Of a stretch of 64,000 nt of DNA, positions 1 to 8,136 are shown piece after piece (the first letter of the stretch is position 1; each line of letters begins with the position of its first letter). The stretch comes from Rhodococcus sp. BP22. Its GTDB lineage: Bacteria > Actinomycetota > Actinomycetes > Mycobacteriales > Mycobacteriaceae. The notes under the pieces were generated by a model. That model was not told where the DNA came from, searched no databases, and saw nothing but the letters and a program-made list of their open reading frames with translations. A program made the translations under genes and the position numbers. The DNA lies in contig NZ_JACFTB010000001.1 of NCBI RefSeq assembly GCF_014281965.1, positions 682,001 through 746,000 on the forward strand. Reading direction: 5' to 3'.

Positions 1-1438
1 CGGGGATGTGAAGCAAACCGCCGAGCCCCACGACCTCCACCGGAAGGCCTCGTTCACGCAGAACCTCGGCAATCGGTTCGGCGTCTGCGTTGCGCCGCAC
101 CAGCACTGCCGCTGTCGGGGGTGTACGTCCGTTCTCGGCTGCGGACCGATACTCCCCTGCTATCCGGTCGCCCACCCACTCACGTTCACTGAGCACTGTG
201 TCGGTGACCGTCAATCGAACATCACCAGGGGTTGCCCCCGGACGTGCGCGAAGTGTCGGCACACTGACTCCTGTTTGCCGGAGTGGCGCCGTGACGAGGT
301 TGGCCAGCTCGAGCGCCTCCGGTGGGTTGCGCCAACTGGTCGACAGCTCGAGTCGCGGGGCAGGTGCACCTCCCACCAACGGAAAATCCGTCGCGAAACG
401 CGGAAGGTTGGCCGCCGAAGCACCACGCCAACCGTAGATCGATTGCATCGGATCTCCCACTGCTGTCAAGGCAAGGGTGGAATCGGAACCTCCTCCGAAC
501 AGTGAAGACAGCAAGACTCTTTGAGCGTGCCCGGTGTCTTGGTATTCGTCGAGCAGCACCAACCGGAATCGTTCTCGCTCGGATCTGCCTACCTCGGGAT
601 GCTCGGCAGCGACTCGCGCAGCCATGGACATCTGACTCCCGAAGTCGAGTGCCCCCTCACGTCGAAGTGTCTCGGCGAGGCGGCTCACGAGGGGCAACAG
701 CGCGACTCGCTTATGTTGCGCATCGAGAATATCGAGCAGCTCTTTCGTGGGTCCGCCGCGCTGCCCAGCACCTGGCGCGAGGGTGTGCACGAGCTTGTCC
801 AGATCGGTGTGTGCCTGTCGCAGATCATCGGGATCGACAAGGTGCTCGGCAAGTTGACCCGACAGAGCCAGTACGGTCTCGGTGATCGAGGTCGGGTTGC
901 GGTCGGTATCGAGGTCGCCGTCCCAGGTGCTGACGACGCGGTGGGCGAGTTGCCACAGTTCGGTTTCCGAGAGCAACGTGGCAGAAGGCTCGATCGGCAA
1001 CAGGAGTCCGTGTTCGGTCAACAATCGTCCAGCGTACGAGTGGTAGGTGCTGACCTCCGGTTCTCCGCTCACGATGCGGTCACGTAGCTGCAGACTGGGG
1101 TCGAGCGCACGCACGACCTCCGATCCGGCCAGCCGCGCCAAACGAGCTCGGATTCTCGACGTCAGTTGCTGCGCAGCCTTTCTGGTGAAGGTGAGCCCGA
1201 GAACGCTGTCCGGGTCCACGAAGCCGTTGGCAACCATCCACACCACTCGGGCCGCCATCGTTTCGGTCTTCCCGGCACCTGCTCCGGCGACGACGAGTGT
1301 CGGTCCGAACGCAGATGCGATGACCGCGGCTTGTTCGGGGGTCGGTGGATGCTTCTGACCGAGCGCACTCGCCAGTTCGATCGGATCGATTCGAGCTGAA
1401 CCGACGTCGATCGGAGCCCGATTCTTGGAGCGAGCCAT
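1..1438 (-). CDS. adnB: AdnB-type UvrD-like helicase-nuclease subunit, 5' part only
   Basis: Only the first 479 codons lie in the window; the gene runs off the left edge. The start ATG sits inside the stop of the upstream adnA (TGATG, one base shared), so the two are translationally coupled. The visible part is the N-terminal superfamily 1 motor: a P-loop AGAGAGKT around residues 51-58, a Walker B DEYQD at 297-301, and a motif III GDPMQSIYGWRGA. In mycobacteria AdnA and AdnB form a heterodimeric motor-nuclease that resects DNA double-strand ends, and AdnB supplies the main motor. The RecB-like nuclease domain expected at the C terminus is outside the window. Family and partner are confident from motifs and pairing. 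Confidence 0.93.
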   Translation of the reverse strand, partial: MARSKNRAPIDVGSARIDPIELASALGQKHPPTPEQAAVIASAFGPTLVVAGAGAGKTETMAARVVWMVANGFVDPDSVLGLTFTRKAAQQLTSRIRARLARLAGSEVVRALDPSLQLRDRIVSGEPEVSTYHSYAGRLLTEHGLLLPIEPSATLLSETELWQLAHRVVSTWDGDLDTDRNPTSITETVLALSGQLAEHLVDPDDLRQAHTDLDKLVHTLAPGAGQRGGPTKELLDILDAQHKRVALLPLVSRLAETLRREGALDFGSQMSMAARVAAEHPEVGRSERERFRLVLLDEYQDTGHAQRVLLSSLFGGGSDSTLALTAVGDPMQSIYGWRGASAANLPRFATDFPLVGGAPAPRLELSTSWRNPPEALELANLVTAPLRQTGVSVPTLRARPGATPGDVRLTVTDTVLSEREWVGDRIAGEYRSAAENGRTPPTAAVLVRRNADAEPIAEVLRERGLPVEVVGLGGLLHIP

Positions 1439-4400
1439 CATCGGTCGGTCACCTGTCTGCCGGTCTCGTGCGCTGGGCAACTCGATTTCACGGGGCAGTG
1501 TCGACACCCGTCGTTGACGAACGCGGCGAACGTCGGCCCCTGTGTCGCGGACGCCGCCTCGTGCACGGCATCACGCCACTCCTCGAGGACCTCCGGAGTC
1601 GGCGCCGGCTGGATTCGCTGCGTCGCCCCATCCTTGTTGTGGGATTTGGCCACGAACACCAATCGCGCTCCTCCGGGTTCTCCCGCAGGCTCACCGGCGA
1701 TGGCACCCGCCGCTGCGGCGACCTGATACGTCGCCAGCTGACTATGTCTGCGGGCGTCCTCTTTCGACATCACGGTCCTGGCAGTCTTGACGTCGATGAT
1801 CACGGGGCGTCCGTCGGCATCACGCTCGAGTCTGTCGATCCGTCCGCGAAGAGCAACCGACGGTTCTCCCTCGGACCGTGACTCCAGAATTCCGTCGACC
1901 TCGACTTCGACGCCTATTTCGGTGAGTTCGCCGCGAGTACCGCGAAGCCATGCCTCGAAGGTATTCAACATGGCTTCGGTTCTTTCCAACTCGTGCCGCG
2001 AATACCACTGCGAACCCAAGTCCACGCCATCCCAGGCAGTTTCGAGTGCCCGCCGAACCTGCTCCGGTGGCATCTTGCCTGCCACAGCCTGCACGAGGGT
2101 ATGCACGAGAGTGCCGGTGACGGCGTGCGTATTGGCGCCGTCGTTTCCGCCGTGCCGATCGAGCATCCAGCGCAAAGGGCACGTGGTGAGCTGCTCGACC
2201 GTGGAGGGTGAGAGCGGCACCGGCCCGTCTTCGAGGGTCCACAGCGGAGAATCGGTACTGACTCCACCGATACCGAACCACTCTTTCGGGTCCGCCCCTT
2301 TGACACCTGCCCGCGCCAGCCGAGCAAGTTGCTGCGCAGCCCGGTCGTGTTTGGCTGGATCATGTTCTGCGACAATCGGATCACAGACCGCACTACGCAA
2401 TTCTGCGACGAGCATAGGCAGTGCCAGGATGCGACCGGACACGTACGCCGGCGGAGCGGCGGGCGCATCGAGGTCCGGCTCCCCCCGCCCCTGTAGCTCG
2501 TCGATGAACCGGGACCTCACCAGATCGGTGTCGCCGGTACTCGAATCCACGGCGGTCACCAATAGCACCGACCGCGCGCGGGAGCAGGCGACGAGAAAAA
2601 GCTTGCGTTCCGCTGCCAGCAGGGGTGCGGTCTTCGACAGCTTGTCATCGATCAGCTCACCGGCATCGGCGATTCCGGCAGCGAGATCGACCAGGACCTC
2701 GGTACCGAGAAGACTTCCCCGCGAGCGAAGCCCCGGCCACAAGCCTTCCTGCACGCCCGCGACTGCGACCAGTTCCCACTCCCGACCAGCTGCTGAGTGC
2801 GCACTCAGCACCGTGACCGCTTCGGGTTGCACGGTCGAACGGATGGAGTTGGACGTCGAAATCTGCTGTCCGGAGATGTAGTCGACGAAACCTGCGAGTC
2901 CCGCCTGGGGTAACCGGTCGACATACGAGGCAGCTGATTCGAACAACGCGACAACGGCGTCGAGATCCCGATCGGCCTGCGCACCAGTGGATCCACCTCG
3001 CGTCGAACTGGCGGCCCAGCGCCTCTCCAAGCCCGATGCCTGCCACGCTGCCCACAGCACGTCCTCGACCCCGCGGCTTCGGCGCGCAGACGCTTTACGG
3101 ACGACACCGAGTACCTTGCGCAGCGGCGCAGATTCGACATCGGACAACGCTGCGACAAAGCGGGCACTGGACCGGGCTGACGCGTCGCGGTCCTCGGAGT
3201 CAGGGGATTGTGCAGACTCAGGGGGTTGTGCAGCCTCTACGATCACGGCGCGAAGCAGTTCGGCAGAGTCGCGTTCGCCTCCCGAGGAGAGCTCGATACG
3301 CCGTATTCCGCGGCGCAACCGACGCAGGCTCACCGGATCCGCACCGCCGATCGGGCCGGACAACAATGCCAAAGCGTCTTCGCCGTCGAAGGATTCGTCG
3401 ACGATCGCACGCAGCACGAGCAGTAGACCGACCGCCCCGTGTTGTCGATGCACGGGGATCTCGGAGGCAGGCGTGACGATCGGTACACCCGCGGACTGCA
3501 ACGCCCGCCGCAGTGGCGCGATCGTCCTGGGCACGGATCGCACTACGACGGCCATGTCCGACCAGGGCATTCCGTCGTCGAGATGCGCTCGTCGCATGGC
3601 ATCGGCGATGAGTGCCGCTTCCTTGGCCACTGACGGCAGGGTCTGCACGAGGGTGCGAGTTGCACCGTATCGAGGCTCTCCCACCGCTTCGGCACCCCGG
3701 TGTCTTCCTGTTCCGGCGAGCCTGCCCGCGATCGGTCCGGTGATCTCGACAATCTCGCTGCTACTGCGGAAGTTTCGATCGAGGACGATCCGTCGCTCCG
3801 AACCAGGCTCGGCGAGATCGGCGACGAACGATGGATCGGCGCCGCGGAACGTGAATACGGACTGGTCCGGATCTCCGGCTATTACCGTGCTCTCGGTGTT
3901 GATGCCGATGAGCCGAACCAGCTGCGCGGCCTGCGGATCCAAGTGTTGGGCATCGTCCACCACGAGATGTCTGATCCGAGCGCGCTCCGACGCCAGCAAC
4001 TCGGGGTCGGTGGCGAATGCCATGAGTGCGCTGCCGATGAGCTCGGCGGCATCGAGGCCAGGCGCCGTCGCTCCCGCTGCTTCTACCCCGACAGCACCAC
4101 GCAGCAACAACGACTGCTCGTACCTCGCTGCGAACTTTCCGACTGCGACCCACTCGGGGCGAGTGTGCCGACGCCCGAGCTTGACGAGATCTTCCGGGCC
4201 GAGGCCACGCTCGGCCGAGCGGAGCATCAAGTCACGAACCGCGGTGACGAATCCCGACATACCGAGAGCAGGACGCACGCGCTCGGGCCAATCAGCGGCC
4301 CCGTCTTCGATGTCTCCCCGCAACATCTCTCGCACCACTGCGTCCTGCTCGGCACCGGTGAGCAAGCGTGGTGGCGGATTGCCGTAGATGGCTGCCTGCA

Positions 4401-4818
4401 GGCGGAGAACGGCGAAGGCATACGAGTGAACGGTCCGAACCAGTGGCTCACGAGTTGCACGTGGTGCGCGCTCCCCGGCGAACAGTCCAGCCGTTATTTC
4501 TTCCCGGACCGCCGTGGCAGCGTGCTTCGATTGCGTCAGTACCAGCACCGATTCTGGGTCGCCACGCACAATCCGCGACACCGCGTAGTCGGCGACCAGC
4601 GCTGTCTTTCCCGTACCCGGGCCACCGAGGACTTGCCACGGGTTCCATCCGGGCGATCCGTTCGATGCGGCTTCGGCCGCGTTTTCATCGCTGGAGAGAA
4701 GGCGGGCAGCGGGCCCGGTCCAGATACGGCGAGGGGACTTCACCTTGGGCGCCCGAACGAGCGTGGTGGTACCCGCGCCGCTGATGGTCGGTACTCCGCT
4801 CGGATTCGCCGTAGTCAT
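1438..4818 (-). CDS. adnA: AdnA-type helicase-nuclease subunit
   Basis: A 1126-residue protein with an N-terminal UvrD-like ATPase (GGPGTGKT at 65-72; VDDAQH at 287-292; GDPDQSVFTFRG just after) and a C-terminal RecB-type nuclease (GRIDRLE then DVK at about 1009-1011). A cysteine group at 1105, 1108 and 1114, with an upstream Cys in LTTCPLRW, looks like the iron-sulfur nuclease motif of AddB/Cas4-type enzymes. The Walker B has Asp-Asp rather than the usual Asp-Glu, so this motor may be the weaker one. I chose the ATG at 4818 (MTTANPSG); an upstream in-frame ATG at 4920 would add 34 residues unlike the family. It precedes adnB and overlaps it by one base, matching Rv3202c-Rv3201c. Role: end resection in double-strand break repair. 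Confidence 0.93.
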   Translation of the reverse strand: MTTANPSGVPTISGAGTTTLVRAPKVKSPRRIWTGPAARLLSSDENAAEAASNGSPGWNPWQVLGGPGTGKTALVADYAVSRIVRGDPESVLVLTQSKHAATAVREEITAGLFAGERAPRATREPLVRTVHSYAFAVLRLQAAIYGNPPPRLLTGAEQDAVVREMLRGDIEDGAADWPERVRPALGMSGFVTAVRDLMLRSAERGLGPEDLVKLGRRHTRPEWVAVGKFAARYEQSLLLRGAVGVEAAGATAPGLDAAELIGSALMAFATDPELLASERARIRHLVVDDAQHLDPQAAQLVRLIGINTESTVIAGDPDQSVFTFRGADPSFVADLAEPGSERRIVLDRNFRSSSEIVEITGPIAGRLAGTGRHRGAEAVGEPRYGATRTLVQTLPSVAKEAALIADAMRRAHLDDGMPWSDMAVVVRSVPRTIAPLRRALQSAGVPIVTPASEIPVHRQHGAVGLLLVLRAIVDESFDGEDALALLSGPIGGADPVSLRRLRRGIRRIELSSGGERDSAELLRAVIVEAAQPPESAQSPDSEDRDASARSSARFVAALSDVESAPLRKVLGVVRKASARRSRGVEDVLWAAWQASGLERRWAASSTRGGSTGAQADRDLDAVVALFESAASYVDRLPQAGLAGFVDYISGQQISTSNSIRSTVQPEAVTVLSAHSAAGREWELVAVAGVQEGLWPGLRSRGSLLGTEVLVDLAAGIADAGELIDDKLSKTAPLLAAERKLFLVACSRARSVLLVTAVDSSTGDTDLVRSRFIDELQGRGEPDLDAPAAPPAYVSGRILALPMLVAELRSAVCDPIVAEHDPAKHDRAAQQLARLARAGVKGADPKEWFGIGGVSTDSPLWTLEDGPVPLSPSTVEQLTTCPLRWMLDRHGGNDGANTHAVTGTLVHTLVQAVAGKMPPEQVRRALETAWDGVDLGSQWYSRHELERTEAMLNTFEAWLRGTRGELTEIGVEVEVDGILESRSEGEPSVALRGRIDRLERDADGRPVIIDVKTARTVMSKEDARRHSQLATYQVAAAAGAIAGEPAGEPGGARLVFVAKSHNKDGATQRIQPAPTPEVLEEWRDAVHEAASATQGPTFAAFVNDGCRHCPVKSSCPAHETGRQVTDR

Positions 4819-4930
4819 GGAGAGGATTCGATCATGCGCCACCGACAGACCCTCAGCCGCGCGCGTGTTCGATGCTCGAATTCTCGTCCACGTGATGTGG
4901 GTCGGGCCGCGATGCGGCATAGTGTCAGCA

Positions 4931-5707
4931 GTGCCAGAATTGAACTTTCACCAGTACGGCCCGGACACCGGACCCGAGATCCTAGCAATCCATGGGATGA
5001 CCGGCCACGGCGCTCGCTGGGGTGACCTTGCCGACAATTATCTTCCGCAGGCCCGCGTGCTCGCTCCGGACCTGATCGGCCACGGCCGTTCGCCTTGGAC
5101 GCCGCCGTGGGATATCGGTGCGCAGGTCGATGGGCTCAAGACACTTCTCGACAACCATGCCCACGGGCCTGTTCTCGTCGTCGGCCATTCGTACGGGTGT
5201 GCGTTGGCGGTCCACCTTGCCGTGAAGCATCCCGAGCTCGTCCGCGGGCTCGTCCTGCTCGATCCCGCGATCGAACTCGACCCCGTCGACCTGCTCGAAG
5301 TGGCCGAGCTGACTGCGGTGCATTCCGACTACACGGACGCCGAGGAAGCAAAAGCCGAGAAGATCAACGGTGCATGGGCCGATGTACCCCAGGCGTTACT
5401 CGATCTCGAGGTCGAACAGCACCTCGAGACGATGGACAACGGCCGAGTCAAGTGGCGGATATCCACCGCAGCAATAGTCGCGTCCTGGGGCGAACTGGCC
5501 AGGCCGCTACTGGTACCGCCGACGGATACACCGACCGTCGTCGTGCAGGCAAAGCGGGTGCAGCCGCCGTACGTCAGCAAGGAACTGAAGGCCGCATTCC
5601 GCGAACAATTGGGCGAGAATCTCACTCTTGTCCAGTTGGATTGCAATCACATGGTGGCCCAGGCGAAACCCAAAGAGGTTGCCAAGTTGGTCCTCGAATT
5701 GCTGTAG
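4931..5707 (+). CDS. lipV: alpha/beta hydrolase, LipV-like
   Basis: A 258-residue alpha/beta hydrolase. The nucleophile elbow GHSYG (Ser87), the oxyanion segment AIHGMTGHG near residue 20, an acidic LLDPAIELDP stretch and a late DCNHMVAQ give a plausible Ser-Asp-His triad. There is no signal peptide, so it is probably cytosolic. It is divergent from adnA, and its TAG stop is directly followed by the ATG of the alkyltransferase-like gene, as Rv3203-Rv3204 in M. tuberculosis. No clear Shine-Dalgarno is visible; a CATAGT hexamer 7 bases upstream of the GTG would suit a leaderless transcript, and a GTG at 4922 is the alternative start. The substrate is unknown. Confidence 0.85.
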   Translation: MPELNFHQYGPDTGPEILAIHGMTGHGARWGDLADNYLPQARVLAPDLIGHGRSPWTPPWDIGAQVDGLKTLLDNHAHGPVLVVGHSYGCALAVHLAVKHPELVRGLVLLDPAIELDPVDLLEVAELTAVHSDYTDAEEAKAEKINGAWADVPQALLDLEVEQHLETMDNGRVKWRISTAAIVASWGELARPLLVPPTDTPTVVVQAKRVQPPYVSKELKAAFREQLGENLTLVQLDCNHMVAQAKPKEVAKLVLELL

Positions 5708-6007
5708 ATGGCTGCGATCACGGAGGAACACGTCGAGCGGGTACGCGAGATCGTTGCCTCGGTTCCACCCGGAAGGGTTGTGACATACGGCGATATCGCA
5801 GCGGCCGCAGGATTGTCGAGTCCTCGAACAGTCGGGTGGATCATGCGCACCGACTCGGCGGACCTACCTTGGCACCGCGTCGTGCCCGCCAACGGAAGAC
5901 CGGCCGCGCATCTGGCGACACGGCAACTCGCCGAGCTACAGGGTGAGGGCGTCGAGATTCGCGACGGCCGTGTAGACCTCCGAACTGCCCGCTTCGATCT
6001 GGGCTGA
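5708..6007 (+). CDS. alkyltransferase-like protein (ATL)
   Basis: A 99-residue protein matching the DNA-binding domain of O6-alkylguanine-DNA alkyltransferases (PGRVVTYGDIAAAAG, helix-turn-helix, then the active-site loop). The loop reads PWHRV at 54-58, so Trp55 replaces the acceptor cysteine of PCHRV. This is the hallmark of ATL proteins, which bind O6-alkylguanine without repairing it and flag it for nucleotide excision repair. The ATG abuts the lipV stop (TAGATG), indicating co-transcription. The equivalent gene in M. tuberculosis is Rv3204. The family assignment is secure; the NER hand-off is known only for other ATLs. Confidence 0.92.
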   Translation: MAAITEEHVERVREIVASVPPGRVVTYGDIAAAAGLSSPRTVGWIMRTDSADLPWHRVVPANGRPAAHLATRQLAELQGEGVEIRDGRVDLRTARFDLG

Positions 6008-6013
6008 ACAACT

Positions 6014-7492
6014 TCAGACGATGTGCTCGACGGCAGGCGCGTCGGCCCGCAGGCCGAGATCTCCTGTTGCCACCTTGGCCAATACATCCACCGCCGCAAC
6101 GATTTCCGAAGCGGATCGGGTGAAGGGAATGCGCAGCCTGTCGTCGAACGCATAGCCGGTTCCAAATCTGGTCCCCGAGACGAGAAGCAGATCGCGGGTG
6201 GCCGCACGGCGAACCAGATCCTGCGAGGACAAACCCTGCGGCAGTCCGCACCACAGTGACAATCCCCCGTCGGGAACGCGAAATGTCCAGTCGGGTAACT
6301 GGGTAGCCACCCGGGAGACGAGCAGATCTCTACGCTCGCGTAACCCTGCAACACGCTCGGCGACAATATCGTCGAGCACCGCGAACAATCGGACAGCGGT
6401 GGCTTGCTCGACCATGGAGACCGACAACTGGCGGCGGTTGTACACCCGAGCCATGCGGGAGATCAACTGCTGATCCGATCTGACCCATCCGACCCTTAGC
6501 CCACCCCACACCGTCTTGCTCAACGAGCCTATCGAAATGGTTGCCGTACCTGGAACGGGAACTCCGAAGGGCTCGAGGGGATCCGAATGATCCAGTGTCA
6601 GATCGGCGGCGACTTCGTCCACGATGGTCAACACGCCGTGCCGAGCCAACGTCGCCGCCAGTCTGCGCCTGCCGTCGGCTGTCATCCGGTTGCCCGACGG
6701 GTTGGAGAAGTCCGGCATGAAGTAGGCAAGTGTCGGGGCGTTCTGGCGCGCGGCACGGTCCACGTCCTCGACAAACGCGTCGGGGTTCCCCGCGTCGACC
6801 GCCACCGGGACGGGGAGAGCGCCGAAGCTTTCCAGTAGTTCCGGTGCCCCCGGATATGTCGGATGCTCTATCAAGACGCGGTTACCGGGACTGACGAACG
6901 TATCCAGTACGAGATGCATTGCGTCGCCCGCACCCGAGACGACCAACACCTGATCCGGCGTGGTGGGCAGGCCGCGACGGGAGTATCTGTCCGCGATGGC
7001 TCTACGTAGATCCGAGGTGCCCGGTGGGGCGTAGCCGTGCCCTGCCATGGTCTTCGCCAGTGACGACACCGCGTCGACGAGAGCATCTGCAAGGAACGGC
7101 GAGGCCTCCGGCGCCGCATTGACGAAATCGAGAACGCTCGAACCCTCAGAGCCCATCATCGATACCCAGGAACTCCCGTCACTGGGGATCGCGACGAAGG
7201 TGCCTGCCCCGTGTATCGCTGCCGCCCAACCTTGCTCGCGTAGTTCCCGGTACGCAGAGGTGACCGTCACACGGCTGACGCCGAGTTGGGCGGACATAAC
7301 CCGCTCGGGCGGCAGTCTCTTGCCGGCCGGGACGGTGCCGTCGGCAATGATTGCGCGTAACTGATTCGCCAGCGAACGGTAGAGCGGCATCCCCTCGATC
7401 TTGACCGATCCCATCAGTCCCGCAAGGGTGCGCGCATCTACCTCGGATTGAGTGTCGGCGGAATTGGCGGAAGAGCCGACGCGGGATGACAT
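6014..7492 (-). CDS. MocR-family GntR/aminotransferase transcriptional regulator
   Basis: A 492-residue two-domain regulator. An N-terminal GntR winged helix (about 38-103, GKRLPPERVMSAQLGVSRVT) is joined to a fold-type I aminotransferase domain with NPSGN near 264, DEVAADL near 292 and the PLP-binding SLSK lysine at about 326. MocR proteins use bound PLP or an amine as effector and often control a neighbouring or divergent gene. The start ATG at 7492 (MSSRVGSS) was chosen because the longer frame adds 57 residues outside the domain and crosses the promoter. Upstream, a recognisable promoter is overlapped by repeated GTCCTATTA-like boxes, suggesting autoregulation. Neighbours do not reveal the regulated pathway. 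Confidence 0.9.
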   Translation of the reverse strand: MSSRVGSSANSADTQSEVDARTLAGLMGSVKIEGMPLYRSLANQLRAIIADGTVPAGKRLPPERVMSAQLGVSRVTVTSAYRELREQGWAAAIHGAGTFVAIPSDGSSWVSMMGSEGSSVLDFVNAAPEASPFLADALVDAVSSLAKTMAGHGYAPPGTSDLRRAIADRYSRRGLPTTPDQVLVVSGAGDAMHLVLDTFVSPGNRVLIEHPTYPGAPELLESFGALPVPVAVDAGNPDAFVEDVDRAARQNAPTLAYFMPDFSNPSGNRMTADGRRRLAATLARHGVLTIVDEVAADLTLDHSDPLEPFGVPVPGTATISIGSLSKTVWGGLRVGWVRSDQQLISRMARVYNRRQLSVSMVEQATAVRLFAVLDDIVAERVAGLRERRDLLVSRVATQLPDWTFRVPDGGLSLWCGLPQGLSSQDLVRRAATRDLLLVSGTRFGTGYAFDDRLRIPFTRSASEIVAAVDVLAKVATGDLGLRADAPAVEHIV

Positions 7493-7515
7493 CAGTCCAG
7501 TTTCACACACAGGCC

Positions 7516-7569
7516 CTAGTAAATCTGTCCTATTACAGTCCAATAATGAGTCATGTTGATAATAGGACT
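7516..7569 (-). promoter_or_regulatory. promoter and repeated operator boxes of the MocR gene
   Basis: On the minus strand a -35-like TTGGAC (7543-7538), a 16-base spacer and a -10-like TACTAG (7521-7516) lie just upstream of the MocR start. Three related boxes cover this promoter: TGTCCTATTA at 7526-7535, AGTCCAATAA at 7537-7546 in direct orientation 11 bases on, and an inverted copy, ATAATAGGACT, at 7559-7569. MocR proteins are known to bind paired direct and inverted boxes, so autoregulation is a reasonable inference. Confidence 0.55.
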
Positions 7570-7705
7570 GCTTCTGGTGATCCCAGTTGCCTCGTTGGCC
7601 TGGCTCCCCGTCATTGTGCGAAGTGGCGGTCGGTGCGGCCTCGACGGCCCGCCTCGCAGTCATCGGCTACCCGACGCGGCCTCACGCACTAACCTGAAAG
7701 AATGA
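7553..7705 (+). CDS. possible small membrane peptide coupled to the thioesterase gene
   Basis: A 50-codon frame starts with an ATG at 7553 and has a strongly hydrophobic first part (MLIIGLLLVIPVASLAWLPV) followed by a polar tail. Its TGA overlaps the ATG of the thioesterase gene (ATGA, four bases), an arrangement typical of real coupled genes here. Against it: no good Shine-Dalgarno, and the inverted MocR box lies over its first codons. I do not recognise a family. It may be a chance frame in the divergent promoter region. Confidence 0.27.
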   Translation: MLIIGLLLVIPVASLAWLPVIVRSGGRCGLDGPPRSHRLPDAASRTNLKE

Positions 7706-8136
7706 ACCTGGGGCAATTCGATCCGCGTCCGACCGCGAAGTACGCACTTGCCACTGCGAGTGGTTTCGTCGCGAGCGCCGGATTGGTCATCGAAGAGGTC
7801 TCGGGTACGCGCGTCGTAGGTCATATCGAGCTCACCCCGGAACACTTCACCCCATGGGGAGTGGTGCACGGCGGGGTCTACACGACCGCTGTGGAGTCGG
7901 CTGCGAGTATCGGAGCCAGCGAAGCGGTGAAAGAACGGGGCGAGTTCGCAGTCGGGGTCCACAACGCAACCGACTTCCTGCGCGCCAGCAAAGGCGGTCG
8001 CGTCGATGTACTGGCGGAACCGTTGCAGCAAGGCAGAATTCAGCAATTGTGGCTCGTCACCATCACGGCATCCGACAGCGGAAAAGCACTTGCACGCGGC
8101 CAGGTTCGGTTGCAGAACGTCCCACTACCGGCGTGA
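7702..8136 (+). CDS. PaaI-type hotdog-fold thioesterase
   Basis: A 144-residue single hotdog domain. The segment HFTPWGVVHGGVYTTAVESAAS (split by the HGG at 56-58) carries Glu65 on the long central helix, the usual catalytic acid of PaaI/YdiI-type acyl-CoA thioesterases. The natural thioester is unknown. The stop overlaps the GTG of the mobA-moeA fusion (GTGA), so the two are probably cotranscribed, although no shared pathway is obvious. It lies divergent to the MocR regulator, which may control it. Confidence 0.88.
   Translation: MNLGQFDPRPTAKYALATASGFVASAGLVIEEVSGTRVVGHIELTPEHFTPWGVVHGGVYTTAVESAASIGASEAVKERGEFAVGVHNATDFLRASKGGRVDVLAEPLQQGRIQQLWLVTITASDSGKALARGQVRLQNVPLPA

Noticed and set aside
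1787-5025. Several overlapping plus-strand frames opposite adnA
   Set aside because: The helicase-nuclease on the minus strand is intact with motifs along its full length; the plus frames have no recognisable domain.
7854-8132. Extension of the MobA-MoeA frame into the thioesterase gene
   Set aside because: The extension is Arg-rich shadow; the GTG at 8133 overlaps the thioesterase stop and begins right before the MobA motif.
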